From Deltaproteobacteria bacterium (GTDB lineage: Bacteria > Desulfobacterota > BSN033 > UBA1163), in contig VGRY01000010.1 in NCBI GenBank assembly GCA_016875195.1, forward strand, positions 1 to 64,000: a stretch of 64,000 bases of DNA. The letters run 5' to 3'. The translations under genes and the position numbers were made by a program. Below the pieces are notes generated by a model. That model saw nothing but the letters and a program-made list of their open reading frames with translations, had not been told where the DNA came from and ran no database searches. Positions 1-7,495 of this stretch are shown one piece after another (positions within the stretch are counted from its first letter, which is position 1; each line of letters begins with the position of its first letter).

Positions 1-2
1 TT

Positions 3-1202
3 TTTATTCTTCCCTACAGGCCCATTCCCACCAAAGAAAGTTCCACTGACATCAGCCCTCCCTCCAAAGAGGTTCAACCCCCTGAACCCCAATACCAGAT
101 CGTTGAGGGCGAAATCAAAGAGAAGAGCACTTTTTCAAAAGCGTTAACCGGGAAGGGTATTCCTCAGCCGTGGGTTGAACAGATCGTTTCGGCCTTGGAC
201 CCTTTTGTCAATTTCAAGAAGATGAGGGGCGGACAATTCCGTTTTGTTGCCGACGACAAAGGGGAGATGGTCAAGTTTATTTTTGAGGCGAGTCCGATTG
301 AGGTCTATGAGATTGAAAAGAGTCCTCAAGGATATATCGCCCGTAAGAAGGACATCCCGCTCGAAACCTACCTGGTCAAAGTGGAAGGTGTGATTCGTTC
401 TTCCCTCTTTGAGGCAATGGATGCTGCCGGAGAAAAGGAACAGTTGGTGATCTTTTTTGCTGACATCCTTGCTGCGGAGATTGACTTCTATAAGGATGTG
501 AGAGAAGGGGACCGATTTCAAATTGCCGTGGAGAAGGTTTATAAAGAAAATGACTTCATTCGATACGGACCCATTCATGCTGTTGTGTATCAAAGGGGAG
601 AGAAGGTCATCCAGGGAATACACTATGATGGCGATTTTTATAACGAGAAAGGCATGGCTTTTAAAAAGGCCTTTTTAAAATCGCCTCTTCGTTTTACACG
701 CATCAGCTCGAGGTTCAGCAGGGCAAGGAAGCACCCCATCCTTGGCGGAGTTCTTCCCCATTACGGGGTGGATTATGCGGCCCCCTCAGGGACCCCTGTA
801 TGGGCGGTGGCGGATGGGACTGTGGTTTCCTCGGGATGGGGTGGAGGGTTTGGGAAACAGGTCATTCTCCGGCATCCGAACGGATATATGACCTATTATG
901 GCCATCTTTCCGGTTATGGCCCCGGGATAAGAAAAGGGGTCCGGGTCACGCAGAAGCAAGTCATCGGATATGTAGGCTCCACTGGTCTTTCCACTGGTCC
1001 ACATCTGGATTACAGGATGGCGAAAGACGGACGATTCAGGAATCCACTGAGGGAGAGTTTTCCTTCAGGGAATCCGATTGACAGGGGGAAAATGGAAGGT
1101 TTCGAGAAGAGGAGGGATGAGGTCATGGGGTGGCTTCAAGGAAATGATTCCAATCGGAAGAGACTGGAAGCCTCAACTACGGAAGGCGGGAAAGGCACGT
1201 AA
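3..1202 (+). CDS. M23 family metallopeptidase (5' partial)
   Basis: The frame is open from the first bases of the window, so the true start lies upstream; a TTG at 195 is only internal. About 399 codons are visible. The first ~220 residues resemble the OapA/Csd3-like N-terminal region that precedes many M23 domains; the C-terminal part is a LytM/M23 peptidase domain, which cuts peptidoglycan cross-links in the periplasm. The first zinc motif reads HYGVD (near visible codon 251), followed by YGHLSGY. The last motif reads TGPHLDY, so the usual HxH is HxD. Whether this lineage uses Asp as the third zinc ligand or the enzyme is non-catalytic cannot be told from sequence alone. The stop overlaps the next start by one base (TAATG), indicating translational coupling with the receiver protein. 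Confidence 0.88.
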   Translation, partial: FILPYRPIPTKESSTDISPPSKEVQPPEPQYQIVEGEIKEKSTFSKALTGKGIPQPWVEQIVSALDPFVNFKKMRGGQFRFVADDKGEMVKFIFEASPIEVYEIEKSPQGYIARKKDIPLETYLVKVEGVIRSSLFEAMDAAGEKEQLVIFFADILAAEIDFYKDVREGDRFQIAVEKVYKENDFIRYGPIHAVVYQRGEKVIQGIHYDGDFYNEKGMAFKKAFLKSPLRFTRISSRFSRARKHPILGGVLPHYGVDYAAPSGTPVWAVADGTVVSSGWGGGFGKQVILRHPNGYMTYYGHLSGYGPGIRKGVRVTQKQVIGYVGSTGLSTGPHLDYRMAKDGRFRNPLRESFPSGNPIDRGKMEGFEKRRDEVMGWLQGNDSNRKRLEASTTEGGKGT

Positions 1203-1597
1203 TGGCGCATAAGAAGAAGATTCTCATCGTCGATGATGAACGGGATATTGTTAAGGCATTGACGATTCGGCTTCAGGCGAATGGATACAACACGGTGACT
1301 GCCTTTGATGGCGCTCAGGGTGTATTTATGGCTTATAAGGAGCGACCCAAACTGATCATCCTCGACATACGGATGCCGGCAGGCGATGGATTCTGTGTGG
1401 CGGAGAAACTGAAGGAATCGAAGCGGACCAGCCAGATTCCCATCATCTTTGTATCGGGAAGTCCGGAGAGAAATGCCGAGGAAAGGGCCAGGGACTTGGG
1501 CGCCCGTTTTTTCATTAAGAAACCTTATGATCCGGAAGAGTTGTTAGATGCTGTGCGGAGGGCATTGGAAATTAAACCTTCTGCCCCTAAAACATGA
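1202..1597 (+). CDS. Single-domain response regulator (CheY-like receiver)
   Basis: The 131-residue protein is almost entirely one receiver domain. The acidic pair D11-D12, the phospho-acceptor D55 in LIILDIRMP and the conserved Lys in FFIKKPY near residue 107 are all present, so it should be phosphorylatable by a partner histidine kinase. There is no output domain, so it presumably acts by protein contact or in a phosphorelay. It starts on the last base of the M23 gene stop codon and ends in an ATGA overlap with the next, interrupted frame. The partner kinase is not in this window. Confidence 0.9.
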   Translation: MAHKKKILIVDDERDIVKALTIRLQANGYNTVTAFDGAQGVFMAYKERPKLIILDIRMPAGDGFCVAEKLKESKRTSQIPIIFVSGSPERNAEERARDLGARFFIKKPYDPEELLDAVRRALEIKPSAPKT

Positions 1598-1992
1598 ACA
1601 AAGAAGATTTTGTCATCCAATCCGAAGTTCGGAGGATGGTTGTCCGAGCCAATATCGATTAAACCAAGATCGATTTCGGAACCGTAAGAGGGGTGGTTTA
1701 TTTTCGGGGCATCTTTCAACCGGTCAATCTTCCCTCCGGGAATGAAGATGCGATAAAAACTTACGCTAGCAAAACTCTCTTTTCTTTTGAGAAAAAGGTC
1801 AGAAGCATTTCCGGAGTCGCTGATGTGGTTTTCCAATTTATTAATTGGAAGAAGGAGATGGGGCATTGGATACCGATCGCATCGATGAGAAGAGAAGAAC
1901 AACGGATAGATCTGAAGAAAAAAGAGCCAGGAAAAGACGAGGAAGTAGAAAAGGAAAAGAAGGATGAAGATCAAACAGATTCCAGTGTATAG
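1594..1992 (+). pseudogene. BON-like small protein frame interrupted by in-frame TAA
   Basis: An ATG at 1594 overlaps the stop of the receiver gene (ATGA) and opens a frame reading MNKEDFVIQSEVRRMVVRAN, then meets TAA at 1660-1662. The same frame continues without another stop to 1992 and looks coding: VRGVVYFRGIF, then a VRSISGVADVVFQF segment, the alternation seen in BON-like domains, and a charged Lys/Glu-rich tail. A GTG at 1693 could restart translation of 99 residues. TAA is not a known recoding codon in bacteria, so this is either a recent nonsense mutation, a sequence error, or a gene now expressed only from the internal start. Its end overlaps the TPR gene by 29 bases. Confidence 0.6.
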
Positions 1993-3001
1993 GGAGATTG
2001 CCCTAAAGACCCAGAGGGAAATTGAGATGAATCCCAATTATGCAGACTTACGAAATCGGATGGGTCTGCTCTGGGTAGCGGTTACTGAGTGGGAAAGGGG
2101 CGAGTCCGAGTTTAAAAGAGCGATTCAAATTAACCCCAACTACAGGGAGGCCAATCTCAATTTAGGCTATCTCTATTTTGGGACGGGGAGATGGAAAGAG
2201 GCTGAGGATATCTTTCTTTCTGAGACCCGAAGGAGTCCAAAGGATGGTTTTCTCCATCACCTTCTGGGGATGAACTACCTTCAAGCGGGCGAGCGAAGGA
2301 AGGCCATTCTGGAAATAAAGAAAGCAATCCGAAGCCATCCCGATTATCGGCGTTACTATCGAAAGAAAGGGATATGGAGAAAGGGAAGAATTTATCCGGA
2401 TGAATCCATGGAGAAAGACATCGGAGAAATTCCTTGCCGTCGCCTTTATGCTCAATTCTATAACTTCGTCGGACTCTACCTTGCGAAACAAGGGAGATCG
2501 GCTCAGGCTATTCGGGAATTGAAGAAGGCAGCAAACATGATCCCCGATGAATTCCAGTTTCATTTCAACCTCGGGTCGGTCTATTTCCACCATGGATCCT
2601 ATGAAAAGGCGATTGCGGAGTTTAAGAAAGCTCTGAAGATCGATCCCGGTTATGGAATGGGATATGCCTATCTCAGTTATGTTTATGGTTCATTGCGCCA
2701 GACCCGGAAAGCCCGGGAGTCGATGGAGAAGGCTGTTCGATTAAATCCCGGGTATGCGGATCTCCATTATAATCTGGCCCTCCTCTATGGTGACCAGAAT
2801 CGTTACAAAGAGGCTATCTCCGAATTGAAGAAAGCGATCCGCATCAACCCGAGCTATCTTTTTCCCCGCATCAACCTGGGCGTCCTCTACGAAGAACAGA
2901 AGAAATGGAAACAGGCCAGAAGGGAATACGAAATGATCCTCAGGATAACGCCAGAGGATGAACATGTGCGGAAGCGTCTCGAAAGAATCTCACAGGAATA
3001 G
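1964..3001 (+). CDS. Tetratricopeptide repeat protein
   Basis: The 345-residue protein is built of repeated ~34-residue TPR units. Recurrent signatures include AIQINPNYREANLNLGYLY, ALKIDPGYGMGYAYLSYVY, AVRLNPGYADLHYNLALLY and AIRINPSYLFPRINLGVLY. At least seven units can be counted. No signal peptide or membrane segment is evident, so it is probably a cytoplasmic scaffold. It overlaps the preceding interrupted frame by 29 bases and abuts the glycosyltransferase, so all are likely one transcript. TPR sequences do not reveal the ligand; a role in assembling envelope enzymes is an inference from neighbours only. Confidence 0.88.
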   Translation: MKIKQIPVYREIALKTQREIEMNPNYADLRNRMGLLWVAVTEWERGESEFKRAIQINPNYREANLNLGYLYFGTGRWKEAEDIFLSETRRSPKDGFLHHLLGMNYLQAGERRKAILEIKKAIRSHPDYRRYYRKKGIWRKGRIYPDESMEKDIGEIPCRRLYAQFYNFVGLYLAKQGRSAQAIRELKKAANMIPDEFQFHFNLGSVYFHHGSYEKAIAEFKKALKIDPGYGMGYAYLSYVYGSLRQTRKARESMEKAVRLNPGYADLHYNLALLYGDQNRYKEAISELKKAIRINPSYLFPRINLGVLYEEQKKWKQARREYEMILRITPEDEHVRKRLERISQE

Positions 3002-3013
3002 ATGGAGGTAAGG

Positions 3014-4054
3014 ATGAACCCTTCAGCGAAAGGGAATGGCGCTGAAATTGAATCAATGCTGGTGATCCATCAGGGCGCTATCGGTGACTTCATCTTAGCG
3101 TTGCCCGTGCTTTCTGCCCTCAGGCGGGCTTTTCCTAAAGCAAGACCATTCATGATGGGTTACCCCAGAATTCTTCAGCTGGCAGAAGGGCGTTTCTATG
3201 CAGAAGAGGTCTTTTCCATTGACCAGAAGGGGATGGCCACCTTCTTTGTCCGTGAAGGATCACTTGACCGGGGACTTTCTGATTTTTTCAGCGCCTTTGA
3301 ATTGATTGTCGTCTTCGGACGAGATCGGGATGGAGCGCTCATCGGAAATTTGAAGAGGGTTTGTAAGGGGCAGATTTTTCATATCAACCCTTTACCGAAA
3401 TGGGACGAAGGGGTTCATCTATCGGACTATCTTCTGAAACAGTTAACCCAATACGAAGTTCCACTTTCAAAAACGGTTCCCAGACTCTATCTGAGGGAGT
3501 CTGACCGGGAATGGGCGAAAAATTTCTGGACAGAAAAAGGGATCAGGCCTGAGGGAAGATCACAGGTCATTATCCTCCATCCGGGAAGTGGGAGCAGAAA
3601 GAAGATCTGGCCCCTAAAACGTTTTTTAGGTTTTTTACATCACCTTGAAACTCAACTTGCAGGGCCATTCCTGATTATCCTTGGTCCTGCTGAGGGGCCG
3701 GAGGTTCAGCGGGCCTTTGAAGAACGGGGTTCTCCTCATCTGATCTTTGCCAAGGGACTATCCCTGGTTCAGCTTGCGTCTGTCATGGAAGGGTGCCGGC
3801 TCTTTATTGGAAATGACTCGGGTATTTCTCATATGGCGGTTGCCCTTGGGTTGCCGACTATAGCCATCTTTGGACCCACCGACCACCGGGTCTGGTCCCC
3901 GAGAGGAGAAAAGGTGGAGGTTGTCCGCCAAGAGGTTCCCTGCTCACCCTGCGCCGAAGAAAGATTCTTCCTGTGCAAAGATCTTCAGTGTTTGCACCGG
4001 GTCGAGATCAGCGATGTTTTAAAAAGTATTCAGAGTATAGGATTAGAGGTCTAA
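3014..4054 (+). CDS. Glycosyltransferase family 9 (heptosyltransferase-like)
   Basis: This is a GT9 protein of about 346 residues, the family of ADP-heptose:LPS heptosyltransferases acting on the cytoplasmic face of the inner membrane. The N-terminal half begins MLVIHQGAIGDFILALPVL. The C-terminal half has the donor-binding signatures HPGSGSRKKIWPLKRF and GNDSGISHMAVALGLPTIAI, followed by the PCSPC motif common in this family. An ATG at 3002 is also in frame, but GGAGG at 3005-3009 is correctly spaced for 3014. The gene immediately follows the TPR gene. The exact sugar transferred cannot be read from sequence. Confidence 0.88.
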   Translation: MNPSAKGNGAEIESMLVIHQGAIGDFILALPVLSALRRAFPKARPFMMGYPRILQLAEGRFYAEEVFSIDQKGMATFFVREGSLDRGLSDFFSAFELIVVFGRDRDGALIGNLKRVCKGQIFHINPLPKWDEGVHLSDYLLKQLTQYEVPLSKTVPRLYLRESDREWAKNFWTEKGIRPEGRSQVIILHPGSGSRKKIWPLKRFLGFLHHLETQLAGPFLIILGPAEGPEVQRAFEERGSPHLIFAKGLSLVQLASVMEGCRLFIGNDSGISHMAVALGLPTIAIFGPTDHRVWSPRGEKVEVVRQEVPCSPCAEERFFLCKDLQCLHRVEISDVLKSIQSIGLEV

Positions 4055-4055
4055 A

Positions 4056-4237
4056 AGAATGCTGAAAAACGCCCATCTACTTTGTTCCCCTCGTCCTTCG
4101 TCGTTGCGGCGTACATCCAAGTACGCCTCGTAGCCGGCTCACCGACTCGCCGGCGTGGCAAGGAGTCGCTCCTTATTCGTCGCGACGCCACTCTCAGGAT
4201 TTCGGGCGCCTCGTATCTGGGCATTTTTAAGCATTCT
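4056..4237 (+). repeat. MITE/REP-like palindromic element
   Basis: This non-coding block is bounded by imperfect inverted repeats at 4056-4079 and 4214-4237 that match at 20 of 24 positions. Inside lies a second palindromic section around GTACATCCAAGTACGCC (about 4110-4130). From memory, closely similar elements recur in deltaproteobacterial genomes. No reading frame is present. It lies directly after the glycosyltransferase stop and before the EF-Tu-domain-like gene. Confidence 0.6.
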
Positions 4238-4289
4238 GTATAAAAAACTTTTTCAGCAAACTGCTAATCTTCGCCAAAGGAGGTAGAAG

Positions 4290-4547
4290 ATGGAAGAGAA
4301 AAAAGTGGGACTGGTGATCAAGTTTTTTGGAAAGATCGGTGTGGCAGCCATCCGGATCTCTGAAGGTTCCTTGAAGATAGGAGACCAGATCCATATTGTC
4401 GGCCATACGACCGACATCACTGAGACGGTTGACTCGATGCAGATTGAGAATGCCAACGTTCAGGAGGCGGGCCCGGGGGCTGACATCGGGATCAAGGTGA
4501 AAGGTAAGGTGAGGGAACACGACACCGTTTATAAGGTCGTGGCATAA
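4290..4547 (+). CDS. Translation elongation factor-like small protein (EF-Tu domain 2 fold)
   Basis: The 85-residue protein consists only of a beta-barrel resembling domain 2 of translational GTPases: VGLVIKFFGKIGVAAIRI, SLKIGDQIHIVGHTTD and a closing VREHDTVYKVV. It has no GTPase domain. Proteins of this type are annotated as translation elongation factor-like and occur in archaea and anaerobic bacteria; their function is not established. A strong AAAGGAGG site lies eight or so bases before the ATG. It stands alone between a palindromic element and a repeat array. Confidence 0.85.
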   Translation: MEEKKVGLVIKFFGKIGVAAIRISEGSLKIGDQIHIVGHTTDITETVDSMQIENANVQEAGPGADIGIKVKGKVREHDTVYKVVA

Positions 4548-4551
4548 AATT

Positions 4552-4694
4552 GGATATCAGGATATCAGATGATCAGGTAGTGGATATCAGGACATCGGAG
4601 CATCAGGTTTAAAAATTTGTTGTTTTCTACTTTTCTGATATCCTGATCCCCTGGTATCCTGCCTCCTGATTTCCTGATAACCTGATCGCCTATC
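4552..4694. repeat. ATCAGG-type degenerate repeat array forming a long hairpin (copy 1)
   Basis: The left half is built of GGATATCAGG-like words and the right half of the complementary CCTGATATCC-like words, separated by an AT-rich loop near 4610-4635. The array is non-coding. Two further arrays of the same type occur at 18131-18267 and 35311-35422. Confidence 0.75.
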
Positions 4695-4731
4695 AAGGTA
4701 TATTTCTTGCTGCAGGTTTAGGTATTGACCG

Positions 4732-5982
4732 ATGCGATTCATCGCGGACTTTCATCTCCACTCAAAGTATAGCCGGGCGACAAGCAAGGATATGGAGGTG
4801 GAGACGCTTGCTCGATGGGCTAAAAAGAAAGGCATTTTACTTCTCGGGACGGGGGATTTCACGCATCCCACCTTTTTTGCAGAGTTGCAATCGAAGCTGA
4901 TTCCCTCCGGAAATGGGCTCTTCCAGCTGAGAAAAGGGGATGAAGGGGTCCGTTTTATATTGGCAACTGAGGTGAGCAACATCTATTCCCAGGGAGGCAA
5001 GGGCAGGCGAATCCATAATCTCATTTTCGCCCCTTCTTTTGAAGTGGTGGTAAAGATCAATACGAAATTAAGCAGCCTCGGGAAACTTTCATCGGACGGA
5101 AGGCCCATCTTTGGTTTTACCGCAAAAGAACTTGTTAAAATGATTCTCGATATTTCAGGGGATTGCCTTATCATTCCCGCTCATGCCTGGACCCCATGGT
5201 TTTCGATCTTTGGAGCTAATTCGGGGTTCGACTCGATCGAGGAATGTTTTGGAGAAATGTCTCCCCATATTTACGCCATTGAGACAGGCCTTTCCTCTGA
5301 TCCGGAGATGAACTGGAGGCTTTCCGCCCTCGACCGCATTACCCTTATCTCTAATTCCGATGCTCACTCGCCCAATCGACTGGGAAGAGAGGCAAATGGT
5401 TTCGACTGCGAGCTCAATTATCAAGACGTGGTTGATGTTCTTCGGAAGAAGGACAGTAGAAAGTTTCTCTTCACCATTGAATTCTTCCCGGAGGAGGGGA
5501 AATATCATTACGATGGCCACCGTCAGTGCGGGGTCATCTTCTCTCCTGAGGAAACAAAGGCGCATCAGTATCTCTGCCCGGGATGTCAGAAGAAATTGAC
5601 TGTTGGGGTGATGCACCGGGTTTCAGAACTCTCCGATCGTCAGGAGGGTTTTATCCCGAGACATGCAATCCCTTCAATCCACCTCATCCCTCTTGAAGAG
5701 GTCATTGCCGAAGGATTAGGGGTGAAGGTAGGGACAAAAGCTGTTGACGCAGAATATGATCGACTGATCGAAAGGGGAGGGTCCGAATTCCATATTCTTC
5801 TCGATGCAACCCCGGATGAATTAGCCTCTTTTGTTCCGCCCAGGATTCTCGAAGGAATCATCCGGATGAGGCAGGGAAAGGTTTCGATTGTTCCCGGCCA
5901 CGATGGGGTCTATGGGAAGATCAACCTCTTTCCCGAAGAGAAAGAAGAATCTGAATCAAAAGGACAGATGAGATTATTTTAG
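4732..5982 (+). CDS. Endonuclease Q family protein (PHP domain)
   Basis: This 416-residue PHP-superfamily protein matches the endonuclease Q family, metal-dependent enzymes that nick DNA 5' of deaminated bases such as uracil and hypoxanthine. PHP metal ligands are visible: DFHLHSKYS near the N-terminus, GTGDFTH near residue 40, PAHAWTPWFS near residue 150 and SNSDAHSPNRLG near residue 210. The C-terminal half has the family zinc-binding Cys cluster (CGVIFSPEET then CPGCQKKL). EndoQ is best known from Thermococcales and scattered bacteria. The start ATG is just after a repeat array and no SD sequence is obvious. Confidence 0.88.
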   Translation: MRFIADFHLHSKYSRATSKDMEVETLARWAKKKGILLLGTGDFTHPTFFAELQSKLIPSGNGLFQLRKGDEGVRFILATEVSNIYSQGGKGRRIHNLIFAPSFEVVVKINTKLSSLGKLSSDGRPIFGFTAKELVKMILDISGDCLIIPAHAWTPWFSIFGANSGFDSIEECFGEMSPHIYAIETGLSSDPEMNWRLSALDRITLISNSDAHSPNRLGREANGFDCELNYQDVVDVLRKKDSRKFLFTIEFFPEEGKYHYDGHRQCGVIFSPEETKAHQYLCPGCQKKLTVGVMHRVSELSDRQEGFIPRHAIPSIHLIPLEEVIAEGLGVKVGTKAVDAEYDRLIERGGSEFHILLDATPDELASFVPPRILEGIIRMRQGKVSIVPGHDGVYGKINLFPEEKEESESKGQMRLF

Positions 5983-6087
5983 CTTAAATGGAACGATTAT
6001 AATACATTTAATTGCAGGGCAACCCTTTAGGGTTGCTTCCAAGGCGTGGCTGAAAAACATAACACCAAATAAAAGAGCGGGGGAGAG

Positions 6088-6702
6088 ATGGATAAGGATG
6101 TCGAGGAAAGGCTCATTCTGGTCTGCCGGAGCGAGATCAAGATGTTGGAATTGATCTTTCAGAGTTTTCGGACACTCACCGAGAAGTCAATCGAAGAAGC
6201 GGATCAGATGAAAGAGGAGGTTCGAAGAAATTCAGCTGAACTGACAAAATATGTGATTGCGAAGAGCACACCCGGCGAAAAGGGAAAAGAATGGGCGAAA
6301 CCCTACCTCTCCATGTCATCCAGTTTTGACCGGATGTGTTACAACATGGAAGGAATGTTAACACAATTGAAAGCAATGGTGAAAGATCACATTCACTTCA
6401 GCGATCGCGCTGTAAAAGAGGTGAATGATATTTTTCAAGAGGCGATGGATCTTCTCGAGAGCCTTCCGGACCTGATCCAGACGAAGAATAAACTGTTTGC
6501 CCAGCACATTGGCGAACAGGTGAGAGCGATATTGAAGATTGCCAATGGGCATTCGGAATCCCATGAGGAGAGGTTGATTCAGGGAGTATGTATGCCCAAG
6601 TCCTCTCCGATCTATCTGGGCCTCATCGAGTCCCTCAAAGGAATTATCACCCATATCCTGGAAGTGAGTGGGAAGATTGTATCCCTATCAGCGCGGGCGT
6701 AA
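6088..6702 (+). CDS. PhoU-like helical protein
   Basis: The 204-residue protein is entirely alpha-helical by appearance, with heptad-like Leu/Ile spacing. It resembles PhoU/DUF47 domain proteins in size and in segments such as MLELIFQSFRTLTEKS and VKEVNDIFQEAMDLLE. PhoU-type proteins regulate phosphate uptake, but no phosphate transporter genes are nearby, so the assignment is tentative. A good GGGGGAGAG site precedes the ATG. A short GC palindrome (GCAACCC, loop TTTA, GGGTTGC; near 6016-6033) lies upstream. Confidence 0.5.
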   Translation: MDKDVEERLILVCRSEIKMLELIFQSFRTLTEKSIEEADQMKEEVRRNSAELTKYVIAKSTPGEKGKEWAKPYLSMSSSFDRMCYNMEGMLTQLKAMVKDHIHFSDRAVKEVNDIFQEAMDLLESLPDLIQTKNKLFAQHIGEQVRAILKIANGHSESHEERLIQGVCMPKSSPIYLGLIESLKGIITHILEVSGKIVSLSARA

Positions 6703-6789
6703 CCCTCGATACCATTTACCAATTAACAGGTACGGCTCACAACTGAAGTCAACGGATAATGCAGGGAGGTGATCGGCACTGAATTATGC

Positions 6790-6817
6790 TTGACAGTGGT
6801 TTTTTTTTATATTAAAA
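6790..6817 (+). promoter_or_regulatory. Candidate sigma-70 promoter of the tetR-efflux operon
   Basis: TTGACA at 6790-6795 is a perfect -35 box. An AT-rich -10 such as TTAAAA at 6812-6817 lies 16 bases downstream. The palindrome at 6818-6833 follows directly, where a repressor would block transcription. Confidence 0.5.
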
Positions 6818-6833
6818 ATGAATATATATTCAT
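6818..6833. promoter_or_regulatory. 16-bp perfect palindrome, candidate TetR operator
   Basis: ATGAATATATATTCAT is a perfect inverted repeat 31 bases upstream of the tetR-type start and next to the candidate promoter. TetR-family repressors bind such dyads, so autoregulation of the operon is the simplest reading. Binding is inferred, not shown. Confidence 0.6.
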
Positions 6834-6864
6834 AATGTGAACAATTATTTTTGAAAGGAAGGAA

Positions 6865-7491
6865 ATGGAGAAGATAGCCCGAAGAAAGAGGGAACATTTG
6901 GCTCACCGGAGAGAGATCCTTCAGGCAGCGGAAAGAGTCTTTGCCGCCAAAGGGTTCTTTTACACCACCATGAATGAGATTGCACAGGTGGCTGAGTTTG
7001 GGACAGGAACTCTTTATAATTTTTTTAAATCAAAAGAAGACCTTTATTTTACCCTCATCGATGAGAAGACGGATGAAATCAACCGCCTCGTTAAAGCCGA
7101 ACTTTCCCAGAAGACTTCCGCTATTGAAAGAATTAAAAAAATCCTTGTCCTCCAACTGGAATTCATCGAACGAAACCGAGATTTTTTCAGGATTTATACC
7201 TCCGAGGGGAGCCGTTTTGAGTGGGCGATCAAGGATGATTGCGGAAAAAAGATCCACGATAAGATGGTGGACTATATCCAGTTATTGGCGAAGACTTTTG
7301 AGCAGGGGATGAAGGAAGGGGAATTAAAACGGATGAATCCTCTGGATTTAGCGCATGCTTTCGAAGGAATCGTTCATTCCTTTATCTTTGAATGGTTGAT
7401 CAGCCCGGAATCCTATTCGCTTATTTCAAAGGCAGATACCATACTGGGGATCTTTCTAAAAGGAACTGAAAAGGAAGAAAGGAGGAAATAG
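6865..7491 (+). CDS. TetR/AcrR family transcriptional regulator
   Basis: The 208-residue protein has a typical TetR N-terminal helix-turn-helix at residues ~10-55 (REILQAAERVFAAKGFFYTT then IAQVAEFGTGTLYNFF). The larger, divergent C-terminal part is the ligand-binding and dimerisation domain. It is the first gene of a four-gene unit with a TolC-like protein, a membrane fusion protein and an RND pump, so it most likely represses that pump until a toxic ligand is bound. The start is preceded by GAAAGGAAGG. Confidence 0.92.
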   Translation: MEKIARRKREHLAHRREILQAAERVFAAKGFFYTTMNEIAQVAEFGTGTLYNFFKSKEDLYFTLIDEKTDEINRLVKAELSQKTSAIERIKKILVLQLEFIERNRDFFRIYTSEGSRFEWAIKDDCGKKIHDKMVDYIQLLAKTFEQGMKEGELKRMNPLDLAHAFEGIVHSFIFEWLISPESYSLISKADTILGIFLKGTEKEERRK

Positions 7492-7495
7492 ATCG

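Noticed and set aside
1660-1662. TAA read as recoded (selenocysteine- or pyrrolysine-like)
   Set aside because: Known recoding uses TGA or TAG; SelB in the window does not support TAA recoding.
4552-4694. Possible CRISPR array
   Set aside because: The repeats are short, degenerate and without regular spacers, and the two halves are complementary. No cas genes are nearby.
6016-6033. GCAACCC-TTTA-GGGTTGC hairpin as a terminator of the endonuclease Q gene
   Set aside because: No T run follows the stem, so intrinsic termination is not supported.
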